Assembly (NCBI RefSeq): GCF_013283875.1
Contig: NZ_CP054139.1
Location: forward strand, 806,001-870,000
DNA length: 64,000 bases
Reading direction: 5' to 3'
Origin: Mucilaginibacter mali
Lineage (GTDB): Bacteria > Bacteroidota > Bacteroidia > Sphingobacteriales > Sphingobacteriaceae
The notes under the pieces are model-generated. The model was not told the origin of the DNA and ran no database searches. It saw only the letters and a program-made list of their open reading frames with translations. Position numbers and translations under genes: made by a program. This document shows, one piece after another, positions 26,507-35,699 of this stretch (position 1 is its first letter; each line of letters starts with the position of its first letter).

Positions 26507-26820
26507 AGTGGCTTAACGTACGGTGCGGGTGTACGCAAGCAACAGGTTCCCATTAAAATTTTAACAGAATTAGATTTATCGTAAACAAATTTATTAGGTA
26601 GGGCAATTGGGGTATTGTATTATCTGTGCAAGGCATTGTAGGATTTTGCCATGAATGCTTTTAATAATAGATGAATGGATGTAAAATGGTATAGTGATGG
26701 TGGTAATTTAATCACAAAGAAAGAACCACAAAGTGCACAAAGTTAAGCTTGTTGTGAAGCTATAAAGTCTTTGTGCTCTTTGTGAAAACCTTTACGCGCT
26801 TTGTGGTTAAATTGCCTATA
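26507..26820. other. Divergent intergenic region with a repeat and candidate operator
   Basis: This separates the leftward catabolic run from the rightward BlaI operon. Just before the leftward start is an interrupted inverted repeat CGTAC-9-GTACG (about 26518-26536), a possible operator for an unseen regulator. Repeat family A copy 2 fills 26702-26816. No small gene is convincing. Confidence 0.4.
26702..26816. repeat. Palindromic repeat family A, copy 2
   Basis: GGTAATTTAATCACAAAG at the left and CTTTGTGGTTAAATTGCC at the right pair with few mismatches; inner CACAAAG/CTTTGTG units are present. Confidence 0.8.
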
Positions 26821-26846
26821 TCACAAAAAAATAAACTTACCTCTTG

Positions 26847-26873
26847 TTTCGTACGAAAAAATTCCTATCTTTG
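26847..26873 (+). promoter_or_regulatory. BlaI operon promoter with palindromic operator
   Basis: TTTCGTACGAAA (26847-26858) is a perfect 12-base palindrome, placed just upstream of the -7 element TATCTTTG (26866-26873). A BlaI/MecI repressor encoded directly downstream would be expected to bind such a site and repress its own operon. The predicted transcript would start close to the first codon, giving a very short leader. Confidence 0.55.
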
Positions 26874-26877
26874 ATTT

Positions 26878-27273
26878 GTGAACAATATGGAAGATCAAAA
26901 TAAACGCCCCGAGCCAACCAGATCTGAGTTGGAAATATTGCAGGTACTGTGGGATAAAGGCCCATCTACTGTGCGCGCCGTTAACGATGAATTGCTGAAG
27001 CAAAAGGATGTGAACTATACCACCACCCTGAAGCTGATGCAGATCATGACCGATAAGGGGATCCTGAAACGCGACGAAAGCCAGATGAAGCACGTGTATC
27101 ACGTTGCCGAAGCCGAAGAAAAAACCAAGGACCATCTGCTCGATAAGTTTATCGATTCGGTGTACCAGGGATCGGCCGGGAAACTGGTGATGCAATTGCT
27201 GGGCAATAAAAAGGCATCGAAGGAAGATCTGGACGGTATCCGCCGGATGCTGGACGAACTGGATAATAAATAA
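26878..27273 (+). CDS. BlaI/MecI/CopY family transcriptional repressor
   Basis: 131 aa winged-helix protein. RPEPTRSELEILQVLWDKGPSTVRAVNDEL and YTTTLKLMQIMTDKGILKRDE are the DNA-binding part, and the C-terminal helices (LLDKFIDSVYQGSAGKLVMQLL) form the dimer and cleavage region. A GTG at 26878 or the ATG at 26887 may start it; the latter fits better with the promoter at 26866-26873. The family represses beta-lactamase or copper genes, and in Bacteroidota usually precedes an M56 peptidase. It is 34 bases before that partner. Confidence 0.92.
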   Translation: MNNMEDQNKRPEPTRSELEILQVLWDKGPSTVRAVNDELLKQKDVNYTTTLKLMQIMTDKGILKRDESQMKHVYHVAEAEEKTKDHLLDKFIDSVYQGSAGKLVMQLLGNKKASKEDLDGIRRMLDELDNK

Positions 27274-27307
27274 TGCCAATTAAAAAAACCTAAAATTATA
27301 AACCACC

Positions 27308-29341
27308 ATGTCATTTACCCTCACCTCCGCGCTAACCGATCAACTGATCGGCGCGCTATCCAATACGCTGGTTTACTCCCTTTTGCAGGGCGTTGTACTG
27401 GCTGCTGCCGCTGGACTTATCGTTGTGTTTACCCGCAAGTCTACCGCTGCAAAGCGATACAATATGCTGGTGGGGGTGATGGTGTTGTTTGCCATATCTG
27501 CCGCGGTAACATTCACAATGGAAATGCAGCATGCTGCTAAACCTGTTGTAACGGCGGTACACAGCGCCGGCAATGCGGTTAATAACGCTGGCGGGGTAGA
27601 GGGTATCGATCAGCCCGGGCAGGTTATTAGTCATGCGGATAAGAATAAGGCTGATGTATTGGCTGCCATTGCCGGCTATTTGAATGATCATCATAATAAC
27701 ATCGTACTCATTTGGTTTATGGTAATCTGTGTACGCTGCATTCAACTGGCTACCGGTTTGCAGGGTACCTACCTGCTTAAGCGCAATAAGGTTTATGCCG
27801 TGGCAGCCGATTGGGAACAATGGTTGCAACGGATGGCGGATAAGATGGGTATCAGGCAAAGCATAAGCCTGCTGGAATCGGGACTGGCCAAGGTGCCGAT
27901 GGTGATCGGGCATTTAAAGCCGGTGATACTGATACCGGTTGGTTTGCTTGCGGCTTTAAGCCCCGACCAGGTTGAGGCCATCCTACTGCATGAACTGGCG
28001 CACATCCGCCGCCGCGATTATTTGGTTAACCTGCTGCAAAACCTGGTCGAGATCGTCTTCTTCTTTAACCCGGCGGTGTTGTGGGTATCGCAACTGATCA
28101 AAACCGAGCGTGAACATTGCTGCGATGATATGGCGCTGGCGCAAAACGCGGCTAAAACAAGTTATATCCGTGCATTGGTAAGTTGCGAAGAATACCAGCA
28201 AGCCATACCGGCCTATGCTATGGCTTTCCCCGGTCAAAAAAATCATTTGGTAGATAGGGTGAAGCGCATGGTAACCAACCGCAACCACTCGCTGGATACA
28301 TTTGAAAAGACACTGCTAACGATAGGGCTGGTGGCGGCCGGCTTGCTCACCACCGCCTTTTCAAACACGACGCAGATCAACAAACTGGTTGATTCCACTA
28401 AAAAAGTGATTAGCCATGCTGCTGCATCTGTTATTAAAGAAGATAAACCGGCAAGTGAAAAAACAATGCCTGATGCCAAACCGGAAGCCGAAATAACGGC
28501 ACCAGACTCGCCGGCACAGGAAGTTGCTGTTGCCGATACCACGCCGGTTAATCAGATGATCATTTACAACCCCGGGCAGTTTAAAGACGGGGTGGAGAAG
28601 ATCATCACAAAACCCAACTTTACAACTTACTTGTATAAAGAGAACGGTGTTCTGTACCAGCTGAACCAGGTAGAGGGTAAGCTAATATCGATACAAATTA
28701 ACGGTGAGACACTCTCTGCCGATGAACAGACAAAGCGCAAGGCAGATATCGATCGTGTATTATCGAAAATTGATGCCGACGCGGCCAAAATGAATCAGAA
28801 GATGAACACCAATACCGCGGCTTTAGGTAAGTTGTCGGGAAATTTAAACCAGTTATCGGGGCAGTTAGGGCAACTGAGCAAGCTAATGAATAATACTACC
28901 AGCGATTCGGTGAGCAACAAGCGGGCGTTGCCTGTTGCCCCCAAACAGCGCGTGGTAGCACCAGTGCAAAAGCAACCCTATGCATCGCCTTATAACAGCA
29001 CTTATCCCAGCAATGCCTATAACGCGGATACAAGTAACTACAACAAGGACAAAAACAAGTACAAAGCCAAGGCCGGGAAATATGGTGATAACAGGGAAGA
29101 GATAATTGATGACATGATAAAAGACGGCCTGATCAAAAGCCGCGATAACCTTTCGTTTAAGATAAGCACTACCGAGTTTGTCATCAATTATAAAAAACAG
29201 CCCGAAGATGTTTACCAGAAATACCGCGCCAAATATGTTAAGGCAGCCAAAAAAGGCGACTGGACCTGGATGTATAACTACGATACCGAAAAGCACACTG
29301 AAAGCAGCACGACTATTGACAATACATCAAGCAATAAGTAA
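27308..29341 (+). CDS. M56 family (BlaR1/MecR1-type) membrane metallopeptidase sensor
   Basis: 677 aa. Membrane spans lie at about 22-41, 52-70, 133-147 and 320-336, with a cytoplasmic zinc protease between (HELAH 228-232, EREHCCDD 267-275). The C-terminal 330 residues are low-complexity and periplasmic, rich in Asn/Ser/Tyr and Lys, without the penicillin-binding domain of BlaR1. It would sense an outside signal and cleave the BlaI repressor. The outer-membrane barrel gene follows, so the target may be cell-envelope upkeep rather than antibiotic resistance. Its signal is unknown. Confidence 0.88.
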   Translation: MSFTLTSALTDQLIGALSNTLVYSLLQGVVLAAAAGLIVVFTRKSTAAKRYNMLVGVMVLFAISAAVTFTMEMQHAAKPVVTAVHSAGNAVNNAGGVEGIDQPGQVISHADKNKADVLAAIAGYLNDHHNNIVLIWFMVICVRCIQLATGLQGTYLLKRNKVYAVAADWEQWLQRMADKMGIRQSISLLESGLAKVPMVIGHLKPVILIPVGLLAALSPDQVEAILLHELAHIRRRDYLVNLLQNLVEIVFFFNPAVLWVSQLIKTEREHCCDDMALAQNAAKTSYIRALVSCEEYQQAIPAYAMAFPGQKNHLVDRVKRMVTNRNHSLDTFEKTLLTIGLVAAGLLTTAFSNTTQINKLVDSTKKVISHAAASVIKEDKPASEKTMPDAKPEAEITAPDSPAQEVAVADTTPVNQMIIYNPGQFKDGVEKIITKPNFTTYLYKENGVLYQLNQVEGKLISIQINGETLSADEQTKRKADIDRVLSKIDADAAKMNQKMNTNTAALGKLSGNLNQLSGQLGQLSKLMNNTTSDSVSNKRALPVAPKQRVVAPVQKQPYASPYNSTYPSNAYNADTSNYNKDKNKYKAKAGKYGDNREEIIDDMIKDGLIKSRDNLSFKISTTEFVINYKKQPEDVYQKYRAKYVKAAKKGDWTWMYNYDTEKHTESSTTIDNTSSNK

Positions 29342-29472
29342 ATAACCAATAATTGTAACGAAATGACTTTTAAGGCGTCTTTTAATAGGCGCGGAGGGAT
29401 AGCTATGGCCTTGTTACAGGTAAAACATTCCTCATGAATTAAAATACCACAAAAAATAAACTGACCAGACAC

Positions 29473-31908
29473 ATGAAACTAAAGCTAACGGCTATGATAG
29501 CCGCGTGGATAATTATTGCCTCAACATGCGCATTTGCCCAAACGGGTTTTAAAATAAGCGGAAAAGTAACCGGTAACGATGGTAAGCCGCTGGATGGCGC
29601 TACCATCTACCTGTCGCGTGCCACCGATTCGGTACTGGTAAAAACCGCGTTAGCCGAGCCTGACGGTAGTTACATATTGGCGGGGTTAAAAGCGGGTAAC
29701 TATAAATTAGCGGTAAACATGATCGGCTTCGCCAGGTATAAAACCGCTGTGATTAGTTTGGATAAGGATATGGTGCTACCCGCTATCGCCCTGCAGCAAA
29801 AAGGTACGGCCCTGAAGGAGGTATCGGTAAGCGCGTCGCGGCCTTTGGTTGAGCATAAGATAGACCGCACGGTGGTGAATGTGGATGCCGATATCAGCAA
29901 TGCCGGATCGACCGTGATGGAAATGCTGGAAAAAGCGCCGGGGGTAGTCGTCGATCAGAACGGAGGCATCAGTTTGAACGGCAAAGGCGTGAGGATCTTT
30001 ATCGACGATAAGCCCACCTACCTATCTGGCGCCGACCTGGAGAATTACCTGCGTTCGCTGTCATCATCCACCATCGATCAGTTAGAACTGATGACCAATC
30101 CGCCCGCCAAATACGACGCGGCTGGAAATGGCGGGGTGATCAATATCCGCAGTAAGCGCAGCAAGGTGGTGGGCTTTAATGGCAGCGTAAATCTTAGTTA
30201 CTCACTGGGCCGGTATGGGCGCACCAATAATTCGGGCAATTTTAATTACCGTAAGGATAAGCTGAACATTACCGGTAATGTGAGTTATAACACCAACGAT
30301 AACTTTACTAATTTGAACATCAACCGCATGTTCACCAATTCGGCGGGAAATATCAATTCTATATTTATTCAGAACGATTTTATCCGTCGCTGGGCCAAAA
30401 GCTATAATGCAAGGTTAAGCGCCGATTATTACCTGTCGGATAAAACCACCATCGGTATAGGTATTACCGGCCTGGTGAACCCGCAACACAGGCCAACAAT
30501 TAATACCAGTAACTTCTACAATCCGCAATATAAGTTGGATAGCACCATTGTTGCCAATAATAACGACGATGGCCAATTTGATAACGCCGGCCTTAACCTG
30601 AACTACCGCCACGAGTACGCCACCAAAGGACAGGAACTAACTGTGGATGTGGATTACCTGAATTATTATACCAACAATGTGCAATCATTTTTGAACACCA
30701 GTTTTTTGCCTAATAATACCGTTAAAGGATCGGACCTGCTGACCGGCAACCTGCCCGCACATTTGGATATCTATTCGGCCAAAACGGATTATACCCAGCC
30801 GCTAAAGAACGGCATCAAGCTATCGACAGGATTAAAGACCAGCTATACCACTACCGATAATATGGCCGGCTACTTTTACACCTTAGGCGGTGTTACCAAG
30901 CCCGATTACGGCAAAACCAACCATTTCCTTTATCGTGAAAACATCAACGCGGCCTATTTAAATGCCAGTAAGGATTACAAGCGCTTCTCGCTCCAGGCAG
31001 GTTTGCGTTTGGAGAACACCGTATCCGACGGGCACCAGTTGGGTAACGCGCAAAAGCCCGATTCATCTTTCAGGCGAAATTATACCAGCCTGTTTCCAAC
31101 CGTTTACCTGCAATATAAGCTGGACAGCGCCGGACATCATAACCTTACGCTTGATTACGGCCGCCGTATCGACCGCCCGTATTACCAGGATCTGAACCCC
31201 TTTCAATCGCCGCTGGATAAGTTTACCTATTATGTGGGCAACCCGTTCCTGAGGCCATCATACACCAATAATTTCGAGTTGACCTACTCCTATAAAAACA
31301 TCAGCCTCACCGCATCGTACGGTAAAACGCTTGATGATGTGAACGAAACGATAGAAATTGTAAACGGTATTTATTACAGTCGCCCCGGCAATTTGGGCAG
31401 TACCGAAGTGAAAACGATATCGGTTGACGCCCCTGTAGATCTTGCTAAATGGTTTAACCTTAGTTTGAACAGCCGTGTGCAAAATATCCATACCATCAGC
31501 GATTTTTATACCGGCCGGCTTAACACGCAGGGTACCTACTTCTTCGGCCGGATGATGCTGCAATTTAAACCCGGTAAGGACTGGACCATCCAAACCACCG
31601 GCGGCTACCAAAGCCAGCTGCAAAGCGCGCAGTTTACAGTAGCCCGCAAGTATAGGGTTGATGCCGCCATAGCCAAAAAGCTATCCACCTCAACAAGCGT
31701 AAAGCTGGCCCTGAACGATATTTTTTACACCTGGGATAACGGAGGTATTATTAATAACCTGGCCAATACCCTGGCCAATTATCATAGCGTAGGCGATACC
31801 CGCTTCGCCCAGCTAACCTTCAGTTACCGCTTCGGCAAAGCCATACAAGGCCAGCGTAAGCATAACGCCAATGGAGCGGATAGCGAGCAGAACAGGGTGA
31901 AAAATTAG
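29473..31908 (+). CDS. Outer-membrane beta-barrel protein with carboxypeptidase-regulatory-like domain
   Basis: 811 aa. The signal peptide ends near CAFAQT. A carboxypeptidase-regulatory-like domain follows (ISGKVTGNDGKPLDGATIYL, LAGLKAGNYKLAVNMIGF), then a plug-like domain (VNVDADISNAGSTVMEMLEKAPGVVVDQNGGISLNG...LELMTNPPAKYDAAGNGGVINI) and a long C-terminal beta-barrel (OMP_b-brl_3 family). It looks like a TonB-dependent receptor lacking an evident TonB box. It ends the BlaI-M56 operon. A similar protein is at 51416-53845. Substrate unknown. Confidence 0.88.
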   Translation: MKLKLTAMIAAWIIIASTCAFAQTGFKISGKVTGNDGKPLDGATIYLSRATDSVLVKTALAEPDGSYILAGLKAGNYKLAVNMIGFARYKTAVISLDKDMVLPAIALQQKGTALKEVSVSASRPLVEHKIDRTVVNVDADISNAGSTVMEMLEKAPGVVVDQNGGISLNGKGVRIFIDDKPTYLSGADLENYLRSLSSSTIDQLELMTNPPAKYDAAGNGGVINIRSKRSKVVGFNGSVNLSYSLGRYGRTNNSGNFNYRKDKLNITGNVSYNTNDNFTNLNINRMFTNSAGNINSIFIQNDFIRRWAKSYNARLSADYYLSDKTTIGIGITGLVNPQHRPTINTSNFYNPQYKLDSTIVANNNDDGQFDNAGLNLNYRHEYATKGQELTVDVDYLNYYTNNVQSFLNTSFLPNNTVKGSDLLTGNLPAHLDIYSAKTDYTQPLKNGIKLSTGLKTSYTTTDNMAGYFYTLGGVTKPDYGKTNHFLYRENINAAYLNASKDYKRFSLQAGLRLENTVSDGHQLGNAQKPDSSFRRNYTSLFPTVYLQYKLDSAGHHNLTLDYGRRIDRPYYQDLNPFQSPLDKFTYYVGNPFLRPSYTNNFELTYSYKNISLTASYGKTLDDVNETIEIVNGIYYSRPGNLGSTEVKTISVDAPVDLAKWFNLSLNSRVQNIHTISDFYTGRLNTQGTYFFGRMMLQFKPGKDWTIQTTGGYQSQLQSAQFTVARKYRVDAAIAKKLSTSTSVKLALNDIFYTWDNGGIINNLANTLANYHSVGDTRFAQLTFSYRFGKAIQGQRKHNANGADSEQNRVKN

Positions 31909-31910
31909 AA

Positions 31911-32047
31911 TTAGTGGCAATTTAACCACAAAGGTCACAAAGAAATAAAAGCACAAAGACCACAAAGCCTGGCTTAATTATTAAGTTATAAATGCTTTGT
32001 GATCTTTGTGAAAACCTTTGTGACCTTTGTGGTTAAATTGCCACTAA
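31911..32047. repeat. Palindromic repeat family A, copy 3, perfect 32-base arms
   Basis: Bases 31911-31942 and 32016-32047 are exact reverse complements over 32 positions (arms begin TTAGTGGCAATTTAACC). A further CACAAAG pair lies inside. It separates two convergent genes and would act as a strong bidirectional hairpin. Confidence 0.95.
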
Positions 32048-32050
32048 TCC

Positions 32051-32920
32051 TTAATCCAAACTCCCAAATTTCCCTGATTGAAACTCTTCAAAAGCCTCCT
32101 GCAGTTCGCGGTTGGTATTCATTACAAACGGGCCGTATTGGGCTATCGGCTCGTTTATCGGTTCGCCGCTTAACAGCAGGAGTACGCTGTTTTCGGTAGC
32201 TTTTATGCTGATGTCTTCGCCATCATTTTTAAATAGTACCAGGTCGTGCAATTGGGCGGCTTCGCCATTTACTTCAATGCTGCCCTCAACCACCAGTATT
32301 ACGGTGTTGTGGCTGGCAGGGATGGTGGTACTTAATTCGCCACCAGCGTTCAGTTTGATATCAAACATGTTCACCGGAGTGAAGGTGCTGGCCGGGCCAT
32401 TGTTGCCATTGAACGATCCGGCGATGACATTTACCAATCCCGCATCGCCGGGCAGGTTTACCTTACCCATTTCGGCAGCAGTAATGGCCTGGTATTTTGG
32501 CTGGGTCAGCTTATCCTTTGCAGGCAGGTTTACCCAAAGCTGCACCATCTCGAAGGGGCCGCCGCGCTTGCTGAAATTCTCTTCGTGGTATTCTTTGTGT
32601 AACAAGCCGGCGCCGGCGGTCATCCACTGTACATCGCCGGGATGGATCACACCGCTGTTGCCGGTGCTATCGTGATGGGCCACGCTGCCTTTGTAGGCAA
32701 TAGTAACGGTTTCGAAACCTTTGTGCGGGTGCACATCTACGCCACGGATATGGTCGGATGCGCCAAAATCGCACTCGGCGTTAAAATCCATCATCAGGAA
32801 AGGGCTAACCCTTTGCTGACTGATCCCCCCGCCGGGGAAATAGTTAAACACCCTGAAACCATCGCCCACCATACCCGGACGGGCGGGGCGGCTGTATATA
32901 CGCTCTATCGGCTTTTTCAT
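32051..32920 (-). CDS. Pirin family protein
   Basis: 289 aa bicupin. RPARPGMVGDGFRVFNYFPG, DVHPHKGFETVTIAYKGSVAHHDSTGN (metal-binding His-x-His and His), GDVQWMTAGAGLLHKEYHEE and VQLWVNLPAKDKLTQPKYQ are typical. Pirins bind iron or act as quercetinases; in bacteria their role is largely unknown. It is a single gene, convergent with the barrel gene and divergent from lutA. Confidence 0.93.
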   Translation of the reverse strand: MKKPIERIYSRPARPGMVGDGFRVFNYFPGGGISQQRVSPFLMMDFNAECDFGASDHIRGVDVHPHKGFETVTIAYKGSVAHHDSTGNSGVIHPGDVQWMTAGAGLLHKEYHEENFSKRGGPFEMVQLWVNLPAKDKLTQPKYQAITAAEMGKVNLPGDAGLVNVIAGSFNGNNGPASTFTPVNMFDIKLNAGGELSTTIPASHNTVILVVEGSIEVNGEAAQLHDLVLFKNDGEDISIKATENSVLLLLSGEPINEPIAQYGPFVMNTNRELQEAFEEFQSGKFGSLD

Positions 32921-33297
32921 TTTATGCTCCTTTGTAATTGATGATACAAAGATAAGCCGGGCGAAAGCCGGAAAACTTGACGCAGGTCAAGAAGTTTAGC
33001 GGCAACTCCGCGTTATGGATAGGAGCGGATACCGGCCCCGTGGCTAAGGCCCTGTGTAGTATGAGCGGATAGCCCGGGCCGCAGGCAACGCCATAATTGT
33101 CTGGATCAGGATTTTCAGAATTTAAGGATGAACAAAATTCTGAAAATTTTGAAATACTGTAAATTCTGATTCAGACCAACGACCAACCGACTGTACAGGA
33201 TAGTTTAGCCAATATGATGCTATACATTTGCAAGGATAGAATATCAATTGACCATTTGATACTCCTAATTTAGGCGTTTTATAAAATCTGTTTGCTA
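32921..33297. other. Intergenic region with repeats and the lut promoter
   Basis: It contains a fragment of family C in reverse (about 33005-33095, GGATAGCCCGGGCCGCAGGC) and a nested inverted repeat (33098-33177: GTCTGGATCAGGATTTTCAG against its complement in CTGAAAAT...GATTCAGAC). A -7 promoter element TACATTTG lies at 33223-33230. No gene. Confidence 0.6.
33223..33230 (+). promoter_or_regulatory. lutABC promoter, -7 element
   Basis: TACATTTG matches TAnnTTTG, the -7 consensus of Bacteroidota. It would give a leader of about 60 bases before lutA. No obvious -33 element. Confidence 0.5.
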
Positions 33298-34041
33298 ATG
33301 CGTGTTGGGTTATTTATCCCCTGTTATGTCGATCAGTTTTACCCCGGTGCAGCCATTGCTACCCTGCAATTGCTGGAGAAATTGGGTGTTGAGGTAGTGT
33401 ATCCCGCCAACCAGACCTGCTGCGGCCAGCCAATGGCCAATTCGGGTTTCGAGCATCTTACCCATGGCTGTAACGAACTGTTCATAAAAAATTTTGATGG
33501 TTTCGATTATATTGTAGCGCCCTCGGGCAGTTGTGTGCTGCACGTGCGCGATCACCTGCACGATGATAAGCAGGAAGATAAAGCTAAAGACGTGCGCAGC
33601 CGCGTATACGAGTTGACCACCTTCTTAACCGATGTGCTGAAGGTGAAAAGCCTGCCGGCTAAATTTCCGCATAAGGTGGGGATGCACCAAAGCTGCCACG
33701 GGCAGCGAGGCTTGCACATTAGCAGCATGAGCGAACTGGTTGCGCCATCGTTCTCTAAACCGGGCAGCCTGCTGGCCATGGTGGAGGGTATCGAAATCGT
33801 CCCCCTTAACCGTATTGATGAATGCTGTGGCTTTGGCGGTACCTTTTGCGTTGCCGAAGAAGCCGTATCGGCCAAAATGGGTAAGGACAGGGTAGACGAC
33901 CACCTGGAACACGGCGCCGAATATATTACCGGTGTAGATATGAGCTGCCTGATGCACATGGAAGGCATACTGAAGCGCAAGGGCAGCAAAGTGAAAGTGC
34001 TGCATATTGCGCAGATATTGAATGGCAGCCCAACCCCCTAA
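33298..34041 (+). CDS. lutA: L-lactate oxidation iron-sulfur protein LutA (CCG-domain)
   Basis: 247 aa from the ATG at 33298 (MRVGLFIPCYVDQFYP); a TTG two codons earlier is unlikely. Two cysteine-rich CCG domains: NQTCCGQPMANSGF and DECCGFGGTF, with HQSCHGQRGL between. Such domains hold Fe-S or flavin-linked redox centres as in GlpC and heterodisulfide reductase. LutA, LutB and LutC together oxidise L-lactate to pyruvate. It is the first of three genes in this order. No lactate permease is in the window. Confidence 0.9.
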   Translation: MRVGLFIPCYVDQFYPGAAIATLQLLEKLGVEVVYPANQTCCGQPMANSGFEHLTHGCNELFIKNFDGFDYIVAPSGSCVLHVRDHLHDDKQEDKAKDVRSRVYELTTFLTDVLKVKSLPAKFPHKVGMHQSCHGQRGLHISSMSELVAPSFSKPGSLLAMVEGIEIVPLNRIDECCGFGGTFCVAEEAVSAKMGKDRVDDHLEHGAEYITGVDMSCLMHMEGILKRKGSKVKVLHIAQILNGSPTP

Positions 34042-34154
34042 CCCCCTAAAGGGGGAATAATGTGCAGATGTGCGAATATGCAGATGTGCAAATGATGAAA
34101 ATGGATTAATGACAGCGTAGCGAATGACGGCGCAGCGCAATGACTTAATGACAC

Positions 34155-35528
34155 ATGCATACCGAAGGTAAAGACCACGCCGAACTGGCGGATATATTTA
34201 ATAAAGACGAAAAACGTGTCGATTGGCACGATGAAACGCTTTGGTTCATCCGCGCAAAGCGCGATAAGGCCGTGCACCAACTGCCCGAATGGGAAGATCT
34301 GCGCAACACGGCATCGCAAATAAAGCATAATGTATTATCAAACCTTGATAAATACCTGGTAGAGTTTGAGGCGCAAGCCCAGGCCAACGGTATCACCGTA
34401 CACTGGGCAGCCGACGCGGCCGAGCATAACCGCATCGTCCATCAATTGATAAAAGACGAGGGCGTTACGCAGATGGTGAAAAGCAAATCGATGCTGACTG
34501 AGGAGTGCGGTCTGAACGAATACCTGGCCGAACACGGTATCGAGGTGATCGACTCTGATCTGGGCGAACGTATTGTTCAGCTGGCTAAGGAACCACCAAG
34601 CCATATCGTGCTGCCTTGTATCCACAAAAAGAAAGGCGAGATAGGCGACCTGTTCCACATGTATTTGGGGACACCAAGCGGACTGGATGATCCGCAGCAA
34701 CTGACCGAAGCAGCGCGTATTCACCTGCGCGATACCTTCCTTACCCGTAAAGTAGCCTTAACCGGCGTAAACTTTGCTATTGCCGAAACGGGCGAGTTTG
34801 TGGTTTGCACCAACGAAGGTAATGCCGATATGGGCGCGCACCTGGCCAATGTGCATATTGCCTGCATGGGTATCGAGAAGATCATCCCGCAGCGCAAGCA
34901 CCTAAGTGTTTTTCTACGTTTGTTAACCCGCAGCGCTACAGGGCAGCCTATCACTACCTACTCAAGCCACTTTAAAAAACCGCGCGAGGGGCAGCAGATG
35001 CACCTGGTACTGGTTGATAACGGCCGTACGGTACAATTGGGCCGCGAGGAGTTCCGCAACTCGCTGAAATGTATCCGTTGCGGGGCCTGTATGAATACCT
35101 GCCCTGTTTATCGCCGTAGTGGCGGGCATAGTTACCATACTGCCGTTGCCGGGCCTATAGGTTCCATATTGGCACCTAACCTGGATATGAAAAAGTATGC
35201 CGACCTGCCATTCGCCTCAACATTATGCGGATCATGCTCAAACGTATGCCCGGTGAAGATCGATATCCACGATCAGCTGTATAAATGGCGGCAGGTGCTG
35301 GTGAAAGAAGGCTACGCGCCCACCGTTAAAAAGGTAGGCATGCAGGTAATGACCACCACGCTCAACTCGCCGACCGTATACCGCCTGGCAGGTAAAATGG
35401 GCCGTATAGTAATGAAATACGCGCCGTTTGCTGTAAACAACGGACTGAACCCATGGTATAAAAACCGTGATATGCCCGAGCCGCCGAAAGAATCGTTCGG
35501 GGAGTGGTATAAGAAGAATAGGAAGTAA
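34155..35528 (+). CDS. lutB: L-lactate oxidation iron-sulfur protein LutB (LUD + 4Fe-4S)
   Basis: 457 aa. The LUD domain covers about 60-290 (VKSKSMLTEECGLNEYL, GVNFAIAETGEFVVCTNEGNADM). Two ferredoxin motifs follow: CIRCGACMNTCPVYRR and TLCGSCSNVCPVKID. The C-terminus is the usual LutB end. It lies 113 bases after lutA, separated by repeat family F and an ATGAC-rich stretch, and 171 bases before lutC. Confidence 0.93.
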   Translation: MHTEGKDHAELADIFNKDEKRVDWHDETLWFIRAKRDKAVHQLPEWEDLRNTASQIKHNVLSNLDKYLVEFEAQAQANGITVHWAADAAEHNRIVHQLIKDEGVTQMVKSKSMLTEECGLNEYLAEHGIEVIDSDLGERIVQLAKEPPSHIVLPCIHKKKGEIGDLFHMYLGTPSGLDDPQQLTEAARIHLRDTFLTRKVALTGVNFAIAETGEFVVCTNEGNADMGAHLANVHIACMGIEKIIPQRKHLSVFLRLLTRSATGQPITTYSSHFKKPREGQQMHLVLVDNGRTVQLGREEFRNSLKCIRCGACMNTCPVYRRSGGHSYHTAVAGPIGSILAPNLDMKKYADLPFASTLCGSCSNVCPVKIDIHDQLYKWRQVLVKEGYAPTVKKVGMQVMTTTLNSPTVYRLAGKMGRIVMKYAPFAVNNGLNPWYKNRDMPEPPKESFGEWYKKNRK

Positions 35529-35541
35529 ATATGTGGATTGG

Positions 35542-35625
35542 AGCCTCACCCTGCCCTCTCCAAAGGAGAGGGTGATAAAACTTCTGAAGTCCTCTCCTTT
35601 GGAGAGGATTTAGGTGAGGCCAGAA
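35542..35625. repeat. Palindromic repeat family E, copy 2
   Basis: GCCTCACCCTGCCCTCTCC and AAAGGAGAGG, then CCTCTCCTTTGGAGAGGATT and GGTGAGGC at the right. It lies between lutB and lutC. Confidence 0.8.
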
Positions 35626-35699
35626 GTTATGCAAATCACGAACAAAACAATGACTCAACGACAGCGCAGCGAATGACGCGCAGCAAATGATACGAAGTA

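Noticed and set aside
26878..29341. Beta-lactam resistance system (BlaI/BlaR1)
   Set aside because: The sensor lacks the penicillin-binding C-terminal domain and no beta-lactamase follows.
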